DNA from: Alkalihalobacterium elongatum
Lineage (GTDB): Bacteria > Bacillota > Bacilli > Bacillales > Bacillaceae_F
Length of the DNA stretch: 64,000 bases
Direction of reading: 5' to 3'
Assembly: GCF_019024285.1 (NCBI RefSeq)
Contig: NZ_WMKZ01000004.1
Span: 124,001 to 188,000, forward strand
Each line of letters begins with the position of its first letter. Position 1 is the first letter of the stretch. Below the pieces are notes generated by a model. That model was not told where the DNA came from. It did no database searches and worked only from the letters and a program-made list of their open reading frames with translations. Positions 18,335-27,132 of this stretch are shown here, in pieces. A program made the translations under genes and the position numbers.

Positions 18335-18376
18335 AATGAGCCACCTCCAAGTGAGTTTAAAACACGGACAAAGCAT

Positions 18377-18600
18377 TCATGCGCTAGTTCTCAAAAGACT
18401 TCATTTTAAAAGGTATGTCTATGTTGGTATACCGATTTCGATTGAAGTCTTGCTGATATTCAGCGTTCAATTTCAATAAAAAAAGCGTGAACGCATACTA
18501 CGCCCACACTGATCCTTTAAAAACTAATCATAACCTGTTAACAGCTCTTGCGTCAATCAGGTGAGAAGCGGGCGCTCCTGCTTGTAAATGTCCTTAATTA
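18377..18600 (-). ncRNA. L20-type leader of infC-rpmI-rplT
   Basis: The untranslated region upstream of infC contains GCAGGAGCGCCCGCTTCTCACCTGATTGACGC and, further on, GTTAACAGGTTATG and a hairpin ending in ACGC followed by seven T residues (near 18480). This resembles the Firmicutes L20 leader, where L20 bound to a 23S-like fold favours termination. The similarity is by recollection of the motif, and covariance scanning would confirm it. Confidence 0.7.
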
Positions 18601-18749
18601 AATTACTTTCCTAATTTATCACAGCTTATTCACTATGTCAAACATATATTATAAAAAAGGCGAAAACATTTGTTTTAGTCTTTGGGCTGCTTGTTGTAAT
18701 ATGAATGAATTTTGGATCGAATAACAAAGAATATGAAAAGCCTTTCAAT
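18601..18749. other. Upstream region of the infC leader
   Basis: AT-rich sequence between the GGDEF/EAL gene and the infC leader. It must contain the infC promoter, but I could not fix it with confidence. No coding frame is present and no convincing terminator for the GGDEF/EAL gene was found. Confidence 0.4.
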
Positions 18750-20894
18750 TTACGATATAAATTCAATAAACTGTTCGGCTGGTAACGGTTTGCTATAGTA
18801 ATATCCTTGCATTACATCGCATTTTTCACCCTTAAGAAAGTTAAGTGCTTCTTCCGTTTCAACCCCTTCAGCGACAACTTCTAGCTTTAAGTTCTTAGCT
18901 AAATTAATGATGGTCGTAACAATCGCGCGATCCTCACCGTTACTCATTAAATCCCTTATGAAAGACTGATCGATCTTTAATGTAGTAATTGGAAAGGTCT
19001 TTAAATACCCTAATGATGAGTAGCCTGTGCCAAAGTCGTCTATTGATATCCCTACATTATGATTTCTTAACTCTTGAAGAGTTCGTGTCGTATCTGCTGT
19101 GTTCTCCATCAGGCTGCTCTCATTAATTTCAAGCTCAATTTCACTTCCATTGATATTAGCGCTTTTTAAAATTTTTACTACGTTTTCAGAAAAATCCCGA
19201 CGTTTAAAATGACTAGTCGCAATATTTACTGACATCTTTAAGTTAAGAACTCCTAAGGATCTCCATTCATTCACATATGCACAAGCCTTTTTAAGAACCC
19301 AATCGCCAATCGGAATAATTAATCCGGTTTCTTCAGCCACTGGGATAAACTCTGCTGGTGATATTAACCCTTTAGTTGGGTGAATCCAACGAATAAGCGC
19401 TTCCACCCCAATTATTCGACCCGATTCTAAGCTTAACTGTGGTTGAAAATATAGAACAAACTCATCTCGTTCTAAAGCTTTACGAATATCACTTTCAATT
19501 TCAATTTTCTTGATTAGATCTTCGTTCATTTGCGGCGAAAAAATTTTACACGAATTTCTACCTTCATCCTTTGCTCTCAATAACGCCAAATCGGCTTGTT
19601 TGAGTAACTCCTCTTCAGCCTCAAGTTGATCTGTTGGTGAAAATAAACCAACACCTGCACTTAAAGTTAAATAAAAATCCACATCTTTATATGGAAATGG
19701 TTTCTCAAGTGTTGTATAGAGGTGTGAAATCACCTTATCTACATCTGCCAACTGATATCCTTTGATCATTAAAACAAATTCATCTCCACCTAAGTGATAC
19801 AAGTCTACCTCTTCTACAAGATCAGCTAGAGGAAGATTTGAAATTCGATTACCAACCTCGGCGATGACTGCATCGCCAACTAAGTGACCAGCGGTATCAT
19901 TTATGTGCTTAAATCGATCGAGATCTATCAATATTACACCTAACCTATTATATTTTCCCCTCTTCGTTTGCTCTATTTCATCCTTTAGATTTTCTATTAA
20001 TTTCATCCGATTAGGGAGATCCGTTATATGATTATGATAAGCCATGTGCGCTATTTTTAATTCTGATTTCTTTAGTTCTGTTAATTCGCTAACAGAGCCA
20101 ACAATGGAAGTTACGACCCCATCTTTAAGAATGGGAGATAACGTTACATGGTAGTATTCTTTATTATCCATGAATTCAAAAGAAATATTTTCCCCTGTAT
20201 AATAAGCTTTCCTGAATTGTTCTTCTAACGTCTTTGTACTTTCAATAGAAAAAACTTCAGCAATGGACTTATTAATAATATCTTTACTATTTAAGCCTAA
20301 GACTTTGACTAACTGCCCGTCAAATAACGTAAACACAAATTGATCGTTTATTTTTTTGACTTTGAACACTAGATTATGAAGGTTTCTTACAACATGTGTA
20401 AAATCATTCTTCATTCTTTCACGCAAGCGCTGTTCGTACTTTTTCCCCTTCGTAATATCCGTTCTTGCTGTGATGAACTTATAAGGCTTCCCAGTGCTAT
20501 CTAAGAATGGATAAATTACTGTTTTAACCCAATAGAAGGTTCCATCTTTCCTGCGGTTCTTAATCTCACCTTCCCATACTAAGCCTTTCATAATCGTCTC
20601 CCATAAATCTTTATAAAAGGCTTTGCCATGGTAGCCAGACTTTAAAACACGATGATTTTTCCCTATGAGCTCTGCTCTAGAATACTGTGAAATTTTACAG
20701 AATGTATCGTTAACATCAACGATGATCCCATCGCCATCTGTAACAGCTAAAATGGAAGAGTCGTTTAATACTGTTATATAATCTTGTAACTGTTTAAAAC
20801 TTTTTTTCCCTTCATCGTTAAGTTTAATATTTTTATTTACTTCGTCAAAAATTGTGAGTAAACCTTGTCCATCTATTCTATTTTTATTACTCAC
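18750..20894 (-). CDS. PAS-PAS-GGDEF-EAL cyclic-di-GMP enzyme
   Basis: A 714-residue cytoplasmic signalling protein with two PAS domains (about 40-150 and 165-275), a GGDEF domain (about 285-450, GGDEF at 369-373) and an EAL domain (about 465-714, EAL at 498-500). Both catalytic signatures are intact; the EAL domain also keeps NESSLMEN, DDFGTGYSS, KIDQSFI and AEGVET, expected for an active c-di-GMP phosphodiesterase. The inhibitory RxxD site before GGDEF is absent (EEVD with altered spacing), so feedback inhibition of the cyclase is unlikely. No membrane span is visible. GTG start with GAGGGGGAG upstream. It is inserted between infC and thrS, monocistronic. Confidence 0.93.
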   Translation of the reverse strand: MSNKNRIDGQGLLTIFDEVNKNIKLNDEGKKSFKQLQDYITVLNDSSILAVTDGDGIIVDVNDTFCKISQYSRAELIGKNHRVLKSGYHGKAFYKDLWETIMKGLVWEGEIKNRRKDGTFYWVKTVIYPFLDSTGKPYKFITARTDITKGKKYEQRLRERMKNDFTHVVRNLHNLVFKVKKINDQFVFTLFDGQLVKVLGLNSKDIINKSIAEVFSIESTKTLEEQFRKAYYTGENISFEFMDNKEYYHVTLSPILKDGVVTSIVGSVSELTELKKSELKIAHMAYHNHITDLPNRMKLIENLKDEIEQTKRGKYNRLGVILIDLDRFKHINDTAGHLVGDAVIAEVGNRISNLPLADLVEEVDLYHLGGDEFVLMIKGYQLADVDKVISHLYTTLEKPFPYKDVDFYLTLSAGVGLFSPTDQLEAEEELLKQADLALLRAKDEGRNSCKIFSPQMNEDLIKKIEIESDIRKALERDEFVLYFQPQLSLESGRIIGVEALIRWIHPTKGLISPAEFIPVAEETGLIIPIGDWVLKKACAYVNEWRSLGVLNLKMSVNIATSHFKRRDFSENVVKILKSANINGSEIELEINESSLMENTADTTRTLQELRNHNVGISIDDFGTGYSSLGYLKTFPITTLKIDQSFIRDLMSNGEDRAIVTTIINLAKNLKLEVVAEGVETEEALNFLKGEKCDVMQGYYYSKPLPAEQFIEFIS

Positions 20895-21147
20895 AGATAC
20901 TCCCCCTCAAAAAATCTGTCTATTATTAGTTAATTGATCTATCGGGAAAAACTATATAAAGCAAAATTATTAAAATAATAGTCCTATAGTTCTATTTTTA
21001 AATAAATTACTACTATTTTAATTTATTTTCGCGTATATTAACAGGTAATTTTTAGTAATAGTTCCTATTTGTTAAAAAAATATTAATAAATATTACTACT
21101 ATAGTACTATCTATACACCCATTAAGCTTAAGTAAAAGTAAATAAAA
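20895..21147. other. AT-rich promoter region of the GGDEF-EAL gene
   Basis: About 250 bp of extremely AT-rich sequence with several ACTACTATT-like stretches and no coding frame. It separates thrS from the GGDEF-EAL gene and presumably carries the latter's promoter. No specific operator was recognised. Confidence 0.4.
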
Positions 21148-21182
21148 AAAGGCCGACTTATAATGGTATCAAGTCAGCCTTT
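21148..21182 (-). terminator. Terminator of thrS
   Basis: AAAGGCTGACTT pairs with AAGTCGGCCTTT (one wobble) and is followed leftward by TTTTTTTATTT. It ends just after the thrS stop. Confidence 0.9.
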
Positions 21183-21192
21183 CTTCTATATG

Positions 21193-23133
21193 TTATTTAC
21201 CGCGTTTTTCAACGATTTCTTTAAGCTGTTGAACAAAATCAACGAGTGAAACTGAAATTGACTTTTGTTCTCCGTATTTTCTTACATTTACTGCTTCGTT
21301 TTCAATTTCCTGATCCCCTAGAACGAGCATATACGGGATTTTTTGTATTTGCGCTTCACGGATTTTATATCCGATCTTTTCATCACGTTCGTCAATTTCC
21401 ACGCGAATCCCCTCTGCTTGTAAAGCTTCAGTTACTCGTTTCGCATAATCTAAATGAACGTCAGGTGATACTGGGATAACTTGAACTTGGACTGGTGCAA
21501 GCCAAGTAGGGAAAGCCCCTTTATATTCTTCAATTAAAAACGCTACAAAACGCTCCATTGTCGAAACGACTCCACGGTGGATAACGACTGGTCGGTGGGG
21601 TTTACCATCTTCACCAACATACGTTAAATCAAAGCGTTCTGGTAATAAGAAGTCAAGTTGAACAGTTGATAAAGTTTCATCTTTTCCTAATGCTGTTCTT
21701 ACTTGTACATCTAATTTCGGACCGTAGAATGCCGCTTCACCTTCAGCCTCGAAATATTCTACATCTAATTCATCCATTGCTTCTTTTAACATACCTTGAG
21801 CTTTATTCCACATTTGATCGTCATCAAAATATTTTTCTTTATCTTCAGGGTCTCTGTATGATAAGCGGAATGAATAATTGCTCAAGCCAAAATCTTTATA
21901 TACTTCTTGAATCAGACGAACCACTCGAATAAATTCATCTTTAATTTGATCTGGACGACAGAAGATATGAGCATCATTTAATGTCATTCCACGAACTCGT
22001 TGTAAACCTGTTACTGCACCACTCATCTCGTAACGGTGCATCGTCCCTAGTTCTGCGATGCGGATAGGAAGTTTGCGATAACTGTGAATGTCGTGCTTGT
22101 ATACCATCATATGGTGTGGACAATTCATTGGTCGAAGAACAAGTTCCTCGTTGTCCATTTCCATTACAGGGAACATGCTATCACGGTAATGATCCCAATG
22201 TCCTGAAGTTTTATACAACTCCGAACTTCCAAGCACTGGCGTATACACATGATCATAACCTAAGCGGACTTCTTTATCGACGATATATCTTTCGATGAGG
22301 CGACGAATTGTCGCTCCTTTTGGAAGCCATAATGGTAAGCCTTGTCCTACTTTTTGTGAATTTGTAAATAAACTAAGCTCTTTCCCTAGTTTACGATGAT
22401 CGCGTTCTTTCGCTTCTTCTAACAAGCGTAAATGCTCATCTAAATCGGCTTTTTTAAAGAAAGCTGTACCGTAAATACGTTGAAGCATTTTATTTTTACT
22501 ATCCCCACGCCAATAAGCTCCAGCGATACTTAACAACTTAAATTCTTTAATTTTCCCTGTTGAAGGAACGTGCACACCACGACAAAGATCAAAGAATTCG
22601 CCTTGCTCATATATCGTAACTTTTTCATCGGCAGGAATAGCTTCAATTAGTTCTAATTTCAGTTGATCGTCAATATCTTTATATCGTCCCACTGCCTCAT
22701 CTCGGCTTACTTCTACACGATTAATGTCTAGGTTCTCATTGACAATTTTCTTCATTTCTTTTTCTATTTTCGGTAAATCTTCGGCTGTAATTGGTGTTTC
22801 ACTATCAATATCATAATAGAAGCCATTTTCAATGACAGGTCCTACACCAAGTTTTACGTCTCCAAATAGTCGCTTAACCGCTTGCGCTAAAAGATGGGCT
22901 GTACTATGGCGCATAACTTCTAAAGCATCAACCGAATCTTGAGTAACAATTTCTATTTTTCCATCTGTATGAAGAGGTGTACGTAAATCAACTAATTCAC
23001 CATTAAATTTACCAGCAATCGATTTTTTCTTTAGTCCTGGGCTAATGGATGCTGCAATATCTTCTGTAGATGTTCCCGCAGGAAACTCCTTTACAGCACC
23101 ATCTGGAAATGTAATTTGCAATACATCAGACAT
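21193..23133 (-). CDS. thrS: Threonyl-tRNA synthetase
   Basis: A 646-residue enzyme that charges tRNA-Thr. The N-terminal TGS domain (residues 1-65, [15 protein letters not shown]), the editing domain with [11 protein letters not shown] near 75, the class II catalytic core (about 250-535, with [12 protein letters not shown] and motif 3 [21 protein letters not shown]) and the anticodon-binding domain are in the standard order. The frame could begin at a GTG at 23142, but that codon overlaps the ribosome binding site AGGAG; the ATG at 23133 has correct spacing. It is controlled by an upstream T-box. Confidence 0.97.
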   Translation of the reverse strand: MSDVLQITFPDGAVKEFPAGTSTEDIAASISPGLKKKSIAGKFNGELVDLRTPLHTDGKIEIVTQDSVDALEVMRHSTAHLLAQAVKRLFGDVKLGVGPVIENGFYYDIDSETPITAEDLPKIEKEMKKIVNENLDINRVEVSRDEAVGRYKDIDDQLKLELIEAIPADEKVTIYEQGEFFDLCRGVHVPSTGKIKEFKLLSIAGAYWRGDSKNKMLQRIYGTAFFKKADLDEHLRLLEEAKERDHRKLGKELSLFTNSQKVGQGLPLWLPKGATIRRLIERYIVDKEVRLGYDHVYTPVLGSSELYKTSGHWDHYRDSMFPVMEMDNEELVLRPMNCPHHMMVYKHDIHSYRKLPIRIAELGTMHRYEMSGAVTGLQRVRGMTLNDAHIFCRPDQIKDEFIRVVRLIQEVYKDFGLSNYSFRLSYRDPEDKEKYFDDDQMWNKAQGMLKEAMDELDVEYFEAEGEAAFYGPKLDVQVRTALGKDETLSTVQLDFLLPERFDLTYVGEDGKPHRPVVIHRGVVSTMERFVAFLIEEYKGAFPTWLAPVQVQVIPVSPDVHLDYAKRVTEALQAEGIRVEIDERDEKIGYKIREAQIQKIPYMLVLGDQEIENEAVNVRKYGEQKSISVSLVDFVQQLKEIVEKRGK

Positions 23134-23172
23134 CTTACTCACTCCTATTTTTCTTTTTTACACAAATAAAAA

Positions 23173-23480
23173 AACACCCATCCCAAAAAGGGACGAGTGT
23201 TAGTCTCGTGGTTCCACCCTTGTTTCCATAACTGCAATGCTTTTTACCAAACAATGTGGTAGGAAAGCTTCATTTCAATACTATCGATTAGACAGTTGAG
23301 AATCTATAGTATGAATATGCAATAAAAACACAATTATAGCTCAATTCATCAGAATAACGGTCTGGAGCCGTCAGCAGATACTATAATTTCCCTGCTAATG
23401 TTCAAAGGCGGTAAGTCGACATTCCGTGTTAGGTAGTTCGCAGCAGTGCTACCCTCTCTGGGAACCGTAAACGAAGACTC
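23173..23480 (-). ncRNA. T-box leader of thrS
   Basis: Read leftward, the leader ends with the T-box proper AGGGTGGAACCACGAG (23207-23220) followed by a terminator hairpin AACACTCGTCCC/GGGATGGGTGTT (23173-23201) and a run of seven T. The region upstream to about 23480 can form the long stem I. I could not assign the specifier codon with confidence; ACC is expected for threonine. Uncharged tRNA-Thr should promote readthrough into thrS. Confidence 0.9.
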
Positions 23481-23583
23481 ATGTCCTTATCATTACATCA
23501 CACATCATTAAATTTGATATGTAAGTAATTATATGAAGTGGATGAAAGAAAATCAAGTTTTCGTTTGAAATATTATAAAATTT

Positions 23584-24450
23584 TTATGTTACTCGTTGAA
23601 AGACACCTAAAGGATAAATGATCACTCTTTCTTGGAAAATCGTTTGTAAAGTATAAATAATTCCTTGGTCAACATCGTCAGTATAAATGTGAAGAATTTC
23701 AGGATTGATACTTACAAGCGGTGAAACAACCATTTCCTCTATGTCTAATTCGCCTTCAAATACTAAAGCACTCTCAAGAAAAAATTCCTTTTCTTCTCTA
23801 CTAATCTCTTTAAATGAACTATTATAAAAAGAAAACTGTCCATCATGAACTAGATGAAGTTCTTTCATATTCTTAGCTGCTGTTTTAATAAAATAACGAA
23901 GGCTTTCTACAATATTTTGATACTCTTGCTCTAGTAAATATTCATCAATAGCAATCTCAATACAATCAATTAATATTTCTCCATAATCTTTTAAACGAAA
24001 TGTCAAAAAAGGCTCATAATAAAATACGGTGTGTTCGTCAATTCCTTTGGCGAACGCTTCATACAGGAAATTTTCTCGCTCTGAAAAACAATGGATCGTT
24101 GGAATATCATCACGATCTCCATTAATAATCTCACAGGCAAGGCTTAATATTTGCTCTTGTTCCTCTGGATCTTTAAAGTGAAACATTTCTTCAATAATCT
24201 CTAATAACCAATCCTCTTCTTTCGTTTCTATTACATGTTGAGAAAGAACCGAAGCTAACAAAGGATGAAATGAATCATAGAAATCAATTGTTTTATCCTC
24301 ATAATGGATGAATATCGTCGCTGCTTCTTCACCCTCCTCTATGTCTAACATTACTTCCAAACCTAATTGAGTATATTTAGACATATACCGGGTAAGTTTA
24401 TTATAGACCTGCTGGCAATCTTGCTGAGATTCAAATTGAATGGCAATCAA
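23584..24450 (-). CDS. ytxC: Sporulation-associated protein YtxC
   Basis: A 288-residue protein recognisable as the YtxC family, found in spore formers beside thrS and dnaI, with no known biochemistry. It starts (M)IAIQFESQQDCQQVYNKL and ends near IIYTLQTIFQERVIIYP, acidic throughout and without membrane spans. I chose a TTG start at 24450, eight bases after AAGGGGG; the longer frame to 24531 has no ribosome binding site and its extra 27 residues look non-coding. It lies between the thrS T-box and a small gene on the same strand. Confidence 0.85.
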   Translation of the reverse strand: MIAIQFESQQDCQQVYNKLTRYMSKYTQLGLEVMLDIEEGEEAATIFIHYEDKTIDFYDSFHPLLASVLSQHVIETKEEDWLLEIIEEMFHFKDPEEQEQILSLACEIINGDRDDIPTIHCFSERENFLYEAFAKGIDEHTVFYYEPFLTFRLKDYGEILIDCIEIAIDEYLLEQEYQNIVESLRYFIKTAAKNMKELHLVHDGQFSFYNSSFKEISREEKEFFLESALVFEGELDIEEMVVSPLVSINPEILHIYTDDVDQGIIYTLQTIFQERVIIYPLGVFQRVT

Positions 24451-24577
24451 TGGTAAATCCCCCTTAACCGATAAATTAAACAATATATTGTACCGTTTCC
24501 CGGTTGTAAGCCTTCGTGCATGACAAATCATTCTAATTCATTCCTATGACAAGCTATAAAAAAAAGAACTAAAAAAT

Positions 24578-24607
24578 ACGCTTATTCGTATAAAAACTAA
24601 ATAAGCG
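24578..24607 (-). terminator. Terminator after the 51-residue gene
   Basis: ACGCTTATT pairs with AATAAGCGT; T-rich sequence (TTTTTTAG...TTTTTTTT) follows leftward. It isolates the small gene from ytxC. Confidence 0.75.
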
Positions 24608-24670
24608 TTTGTCATCCTATTCTGTTCGACTGTGTTAAAAGATTATATTTTATTCCATCCTCTACAACAT

Positions 24671-24826
24671 CTATAAGTTATCGTAGCTATCAACAATCAT
24701 TTGTGCTAGTGATTTATAAAATTCTTTTGTATCATCATCAAAAATATTTTCTTCATGTTCAGTTAAATCAATTAAGCAATGTTCACATTCAACTGTTGCG
24801 TATGTTCGATGGCCATTCAAATTCAA
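24671..24826 (-). CDS. 51-residue acidic protein with a CxxC pair
   Basis: A small gene of 51 codons starting at TTG (24826; an adjacent GTG at 24829 is also possible) with AGGGGGT about eight bases upstream and closed by a terminator. The product starts LNLNGHRTYATVECEHCLIDL and ends KSLAQMIVDSYDNL; it is strongly acidic in the middle (EHEENIFDDD) and has one CEHC pair that could be half of a metal site. I do not recognise the family. It sits between mqnC and ytxC as its own transcription unit. Confidence 0.6.
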   Translation of the reverse strand: MNLNGHRTYATVECEHCLIDLTEHEENIFDDDTKEFYKSLAQMIVDSYDNL

Positions 24827-24957
24827 CACAAGCCACCCCCTATATGTTTTTTATTATTATAGTGAAATTTTCATCAAGTATACTAAGTACTTCTCCCCAC
24901 ATCGGAGCTCAATATCAACTTATATCAACAATACCTTATAACAAAGTTTAAAAAAAA

Positions 24958-24999
24958 CGCCTATGCTTTAACATCTATTATGATGTTAAAGCATAGGCG
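24958..24999 (-). terminator. Terminator of mqnC
   Basis: CGCCTATGCTTTAACATC and GATGTTAAAGCATAGGCG form a perfect 18-bp stem, followed leftward by seven T residues. It lies 14 bp past the mqnC stop. Confidence 0.92.
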
Positions 25000-25012
25000 C
25001 TATTATTTACGA

Positions 25013-26119
25013 TTAGTTTTGCATCACAAAATCTTTAGCTGCTGTTTCGTCATTGTCAAATACACGTAGAATTTTATATTTAGTATTTCTTTGAGCTGGG
25101 ATTTTTCCTGCTTCACGGATTAATTGTAAGATTTGGTTCGTGTTTACTTTATGTGTTGTACCAGCTGCAGATACGACATTTTCTTCCATCATTGTACTAC
25201 CAAAGTCATTACAGCCATACGATAATGACTGTTTTCCTACCTCTGGTCCCATTGTTACCCACGAAGATTGGAAATTCGCAATGTTATCTAAGAAAATCCG
25301 AGAAATTGCAACATTTTTAAGGTATCCACGTGGTGAAATTTTTTCACCTTTTAAGTTTGTATTGTCTGGTTGGAATGTCCAAGAAATAAAGGCTAAGAAG
25401 CAATCTGCTTCATCTTGCGCATCACGAATTCGCTGAAGGTGTAATGCACGTTCTTCAATCGTTTCACCTAAACCGATGACCATTGTAGCTGTACCATGCA
25501 TTCCAACTTTTTTCACAGCCTTCATACAATCGATCCACTCTTCCCAACTGTCTTTAATTCTACTCACACGTCTGCGAGTCTTTTCAGTTAAGATTTCCGC
25601 GCCACCACCTGGAACTGAATCTAATCCAGCTTCTTTTAATTGGGTAAGTACTTCTTCTAGTGAAAGACCCGAAACTTCAGCCATTTTGTAAATTTCTGCT
25701 GGTGAAAAAGAGTGCATTGTAATGTCAAAACGCTCTTTAATCTTTTTCAATAAATCTGTATAATACGTAAATGGCAAATCTGGATTCGTTCCACCTTGCA
25801 TGAGAATTTCCGTACCACCAACATCAACAGTTTCTTGTATTTTCTTTAGTACTTCTTCGTCATCTAGCACATACCCTTCTGCATGTCCTGGAGGACGGTA
25901 GAATGCACAAAAACGACAGTACGTGTCACAGTAATTTGTATAATTTACGTTTCTACCGATAACAAAAGTTGTAATTGGTTCTGGATGCCACTTTTTCATA
26001 ATAGCATTTGCAGCTTCACCCATTTTTTCTACTTCATCACTTTTATAGAGCTCTATGCAGTCTTCAATTGAAATACGTTCCCCGTTCACTGCGCGCTCGA
26101 GAATGTGGTCAATGCTCAT
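25013..26119 (-). CDS. mqnC: Cyclic dehypoxanthinyl futalosine synthase (radical SAM)
   Basis: A 368-residue radical SAM enzyme. The cluster-binding motif CDTYCRFC (C64, C68, C71) is followed by an F/Y-rich stretch and by MQGGTNPDLPF, HSFSPAEI and PGGGAEIL, typical of the MqnC/MqnE group; the sequence fits MqnC better than MqnE. MqnC cyclises dehypoxanthine futalosine in the futalosine route to menaquinone. B. subtilis instead uses the Men pathway, so this gene marks a metabolic difference. The ATG at 26119 is preceded by GGGGGT at rather long spacing. It follows dnaI by 77 bp and has a strong terminator. Confidence 0.85.
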   Translation of the reverse strand: MSIDHILERAVNGERISIEDCIELYKSDEVEKMGEAANAIMKKWHPEPITTFVIGRNVNYTNYCDTYCRFCAFYRPPGHAEGYVLDDEEVLKKIQETVDVGGTEILMQGGTNPDLPFTYYTDLLKKIKERFDITMHSFSPAEIYKMAEVSGLSLEEVLTQLKEAGLDSVPGGGAEILTEKTRRRVSRIKDSWEEWIDCMKAVKKVGMHGTATMVIGLGETIEERALHLQRIRDAQDEADCFLAFISWTFQPDNTNLKGEKISPRGYLKNVAISRIFLDNIANFQSSWVTMGPEVGKQSLSYGCNDFGSTMMEENVVSAAGTTHKVNTNQILQLIREAGKIPAQRNTKYKILRVFDNDETAAKDFVMQN

Positions 26120-26196
26120 TTGTTTTATAACCCCCAACTTTATCAACTAGTATTATACTATCATAGATTGTTGAAAAATGCCTATTCCAAAAAGCA

Positions 26197-27132
26197 CTAA
26201 TTCTGTTCTCTTCGATTAGAACCATCAACAAAAATGGGTGTTGTAAAGTGGCGAATTCTCTCCATGATCCGTTTTGCTTTTAACTGTTCAAACCCGCCAC
26301 GTTCCGAATACGCTAAGTGTTCTTCTAGTTCATCATAATCAAAATTAGACGTAAATAGCGTTGGTAGCTTTTCAAGCATTCGATATTGTAGAATAACTCC
26401 TAATACATCATCACGTATCCAACTCGACAGGCTTTCTGCTCCAATATCATCTAAGATCAGCACTTGCGCATTTTTTACTCGGTCCAGTTTTACATTTAAT
26501 GTACCATCTCCAATTGATTGCTTCATCTCTCTAAAGAAATCAGGAGTATAGACAAGCATCGACTCAATTCCACGATCGGCTAAGGCGTTCGCAACTGCAC
26601 CCATAATATATGTTTTACCAACACCAAACTTCCCATATAAATATAGTCCCATTGAACGTTTACCAGGGTCCGCTTGCATAGCAAATTCTAAGGCTGCTGC
26701 ACTAGCTGCTAGACGTAGTTCTTCTTGTTGGTCAAGATGTTCAAACCTTGCTTCTAATATATCCTTAGGAATATAAAGACTTTTAATAAGGGATTGTTGT
26801 TTTCTATGACGATCTTCCCTATGTTTAATTTCACAAATTTCAAAGCGGATATCGACATAGCTCCTTTCAACAACTAGTTGCGGTCGATAACCCTTCATAA
26901 GGTTAGAACAATTCTCAAGACCTCGACAGTGATTACATGTATTTATCTCTTTTCTATATTGGTCCAATTTTGGTAAGCTTTTTTCAAGCATATCAAGGGA
27001 AACATGAGGATTGGATTGCATAAATTCACTAATAATTGAATCAGTAAGGATTTCATGTTTTAACTTTTCATATTGCTTTAAGAATTTTTCCCCGCTCATC
27101 ATTTTTTGTAGGGAGGCTTGAATGGATTCCAT
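26197..27132 (-). CDS. dnaI: Primosomal helicase loader DnaI
   Basis: A 311-residue AAA+ loader that delivers the replicative helicase DnaC to DNA during initiation and restart. The N-terminal helicase-interaction domain includes the zinc-binding CNHC (66-69) and C75, and the ATPase has Walker A GKFGVGKT (167-174), Walker B LILDDIGAE near 228 and sensor residues in TSNFDY. The ATG directly abuts the dnaB stop codon, and its AAAGGAGG lies within the end of dnaB, so the pair is translationally coupled. Confidence 0.96.
   Translation of the reverse strand: MESIQASLQKMMSGEKFLKQYEKLKHEILTDSIISEFMQSNPHVSLDMLEKSLPKLDQYRKEINTCNHCRGLENCSNLMKGYRPQLVVERSYVDIRFEICEIKHREDRHRKQQSLIKSLYIPKDILEARFEHLDQQEELRLAASAAALEFAMQADPGKRSMGLYLYGKFGVGKTYIMGAVANALADRGIESMLVYTPDFFREMKQSIGDGTLNVKLDRVKNAQVLILDDIGAESLSSWIRDDVLGVILQYRMLEKLPTLFTSNFDYDELEEHLAYSERGGFEQLKAKRIMERIRHFTTPIFVDGSNRREQN

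Noticed and set aside
23340-23480. ACC in ACGGCTCCAGACCGT as the thrS T-box specifier
   Set aside because: The trinucleotide lies in a hairpin arm, not in a recognisable specifier loop, so I left the specifier unassigned.
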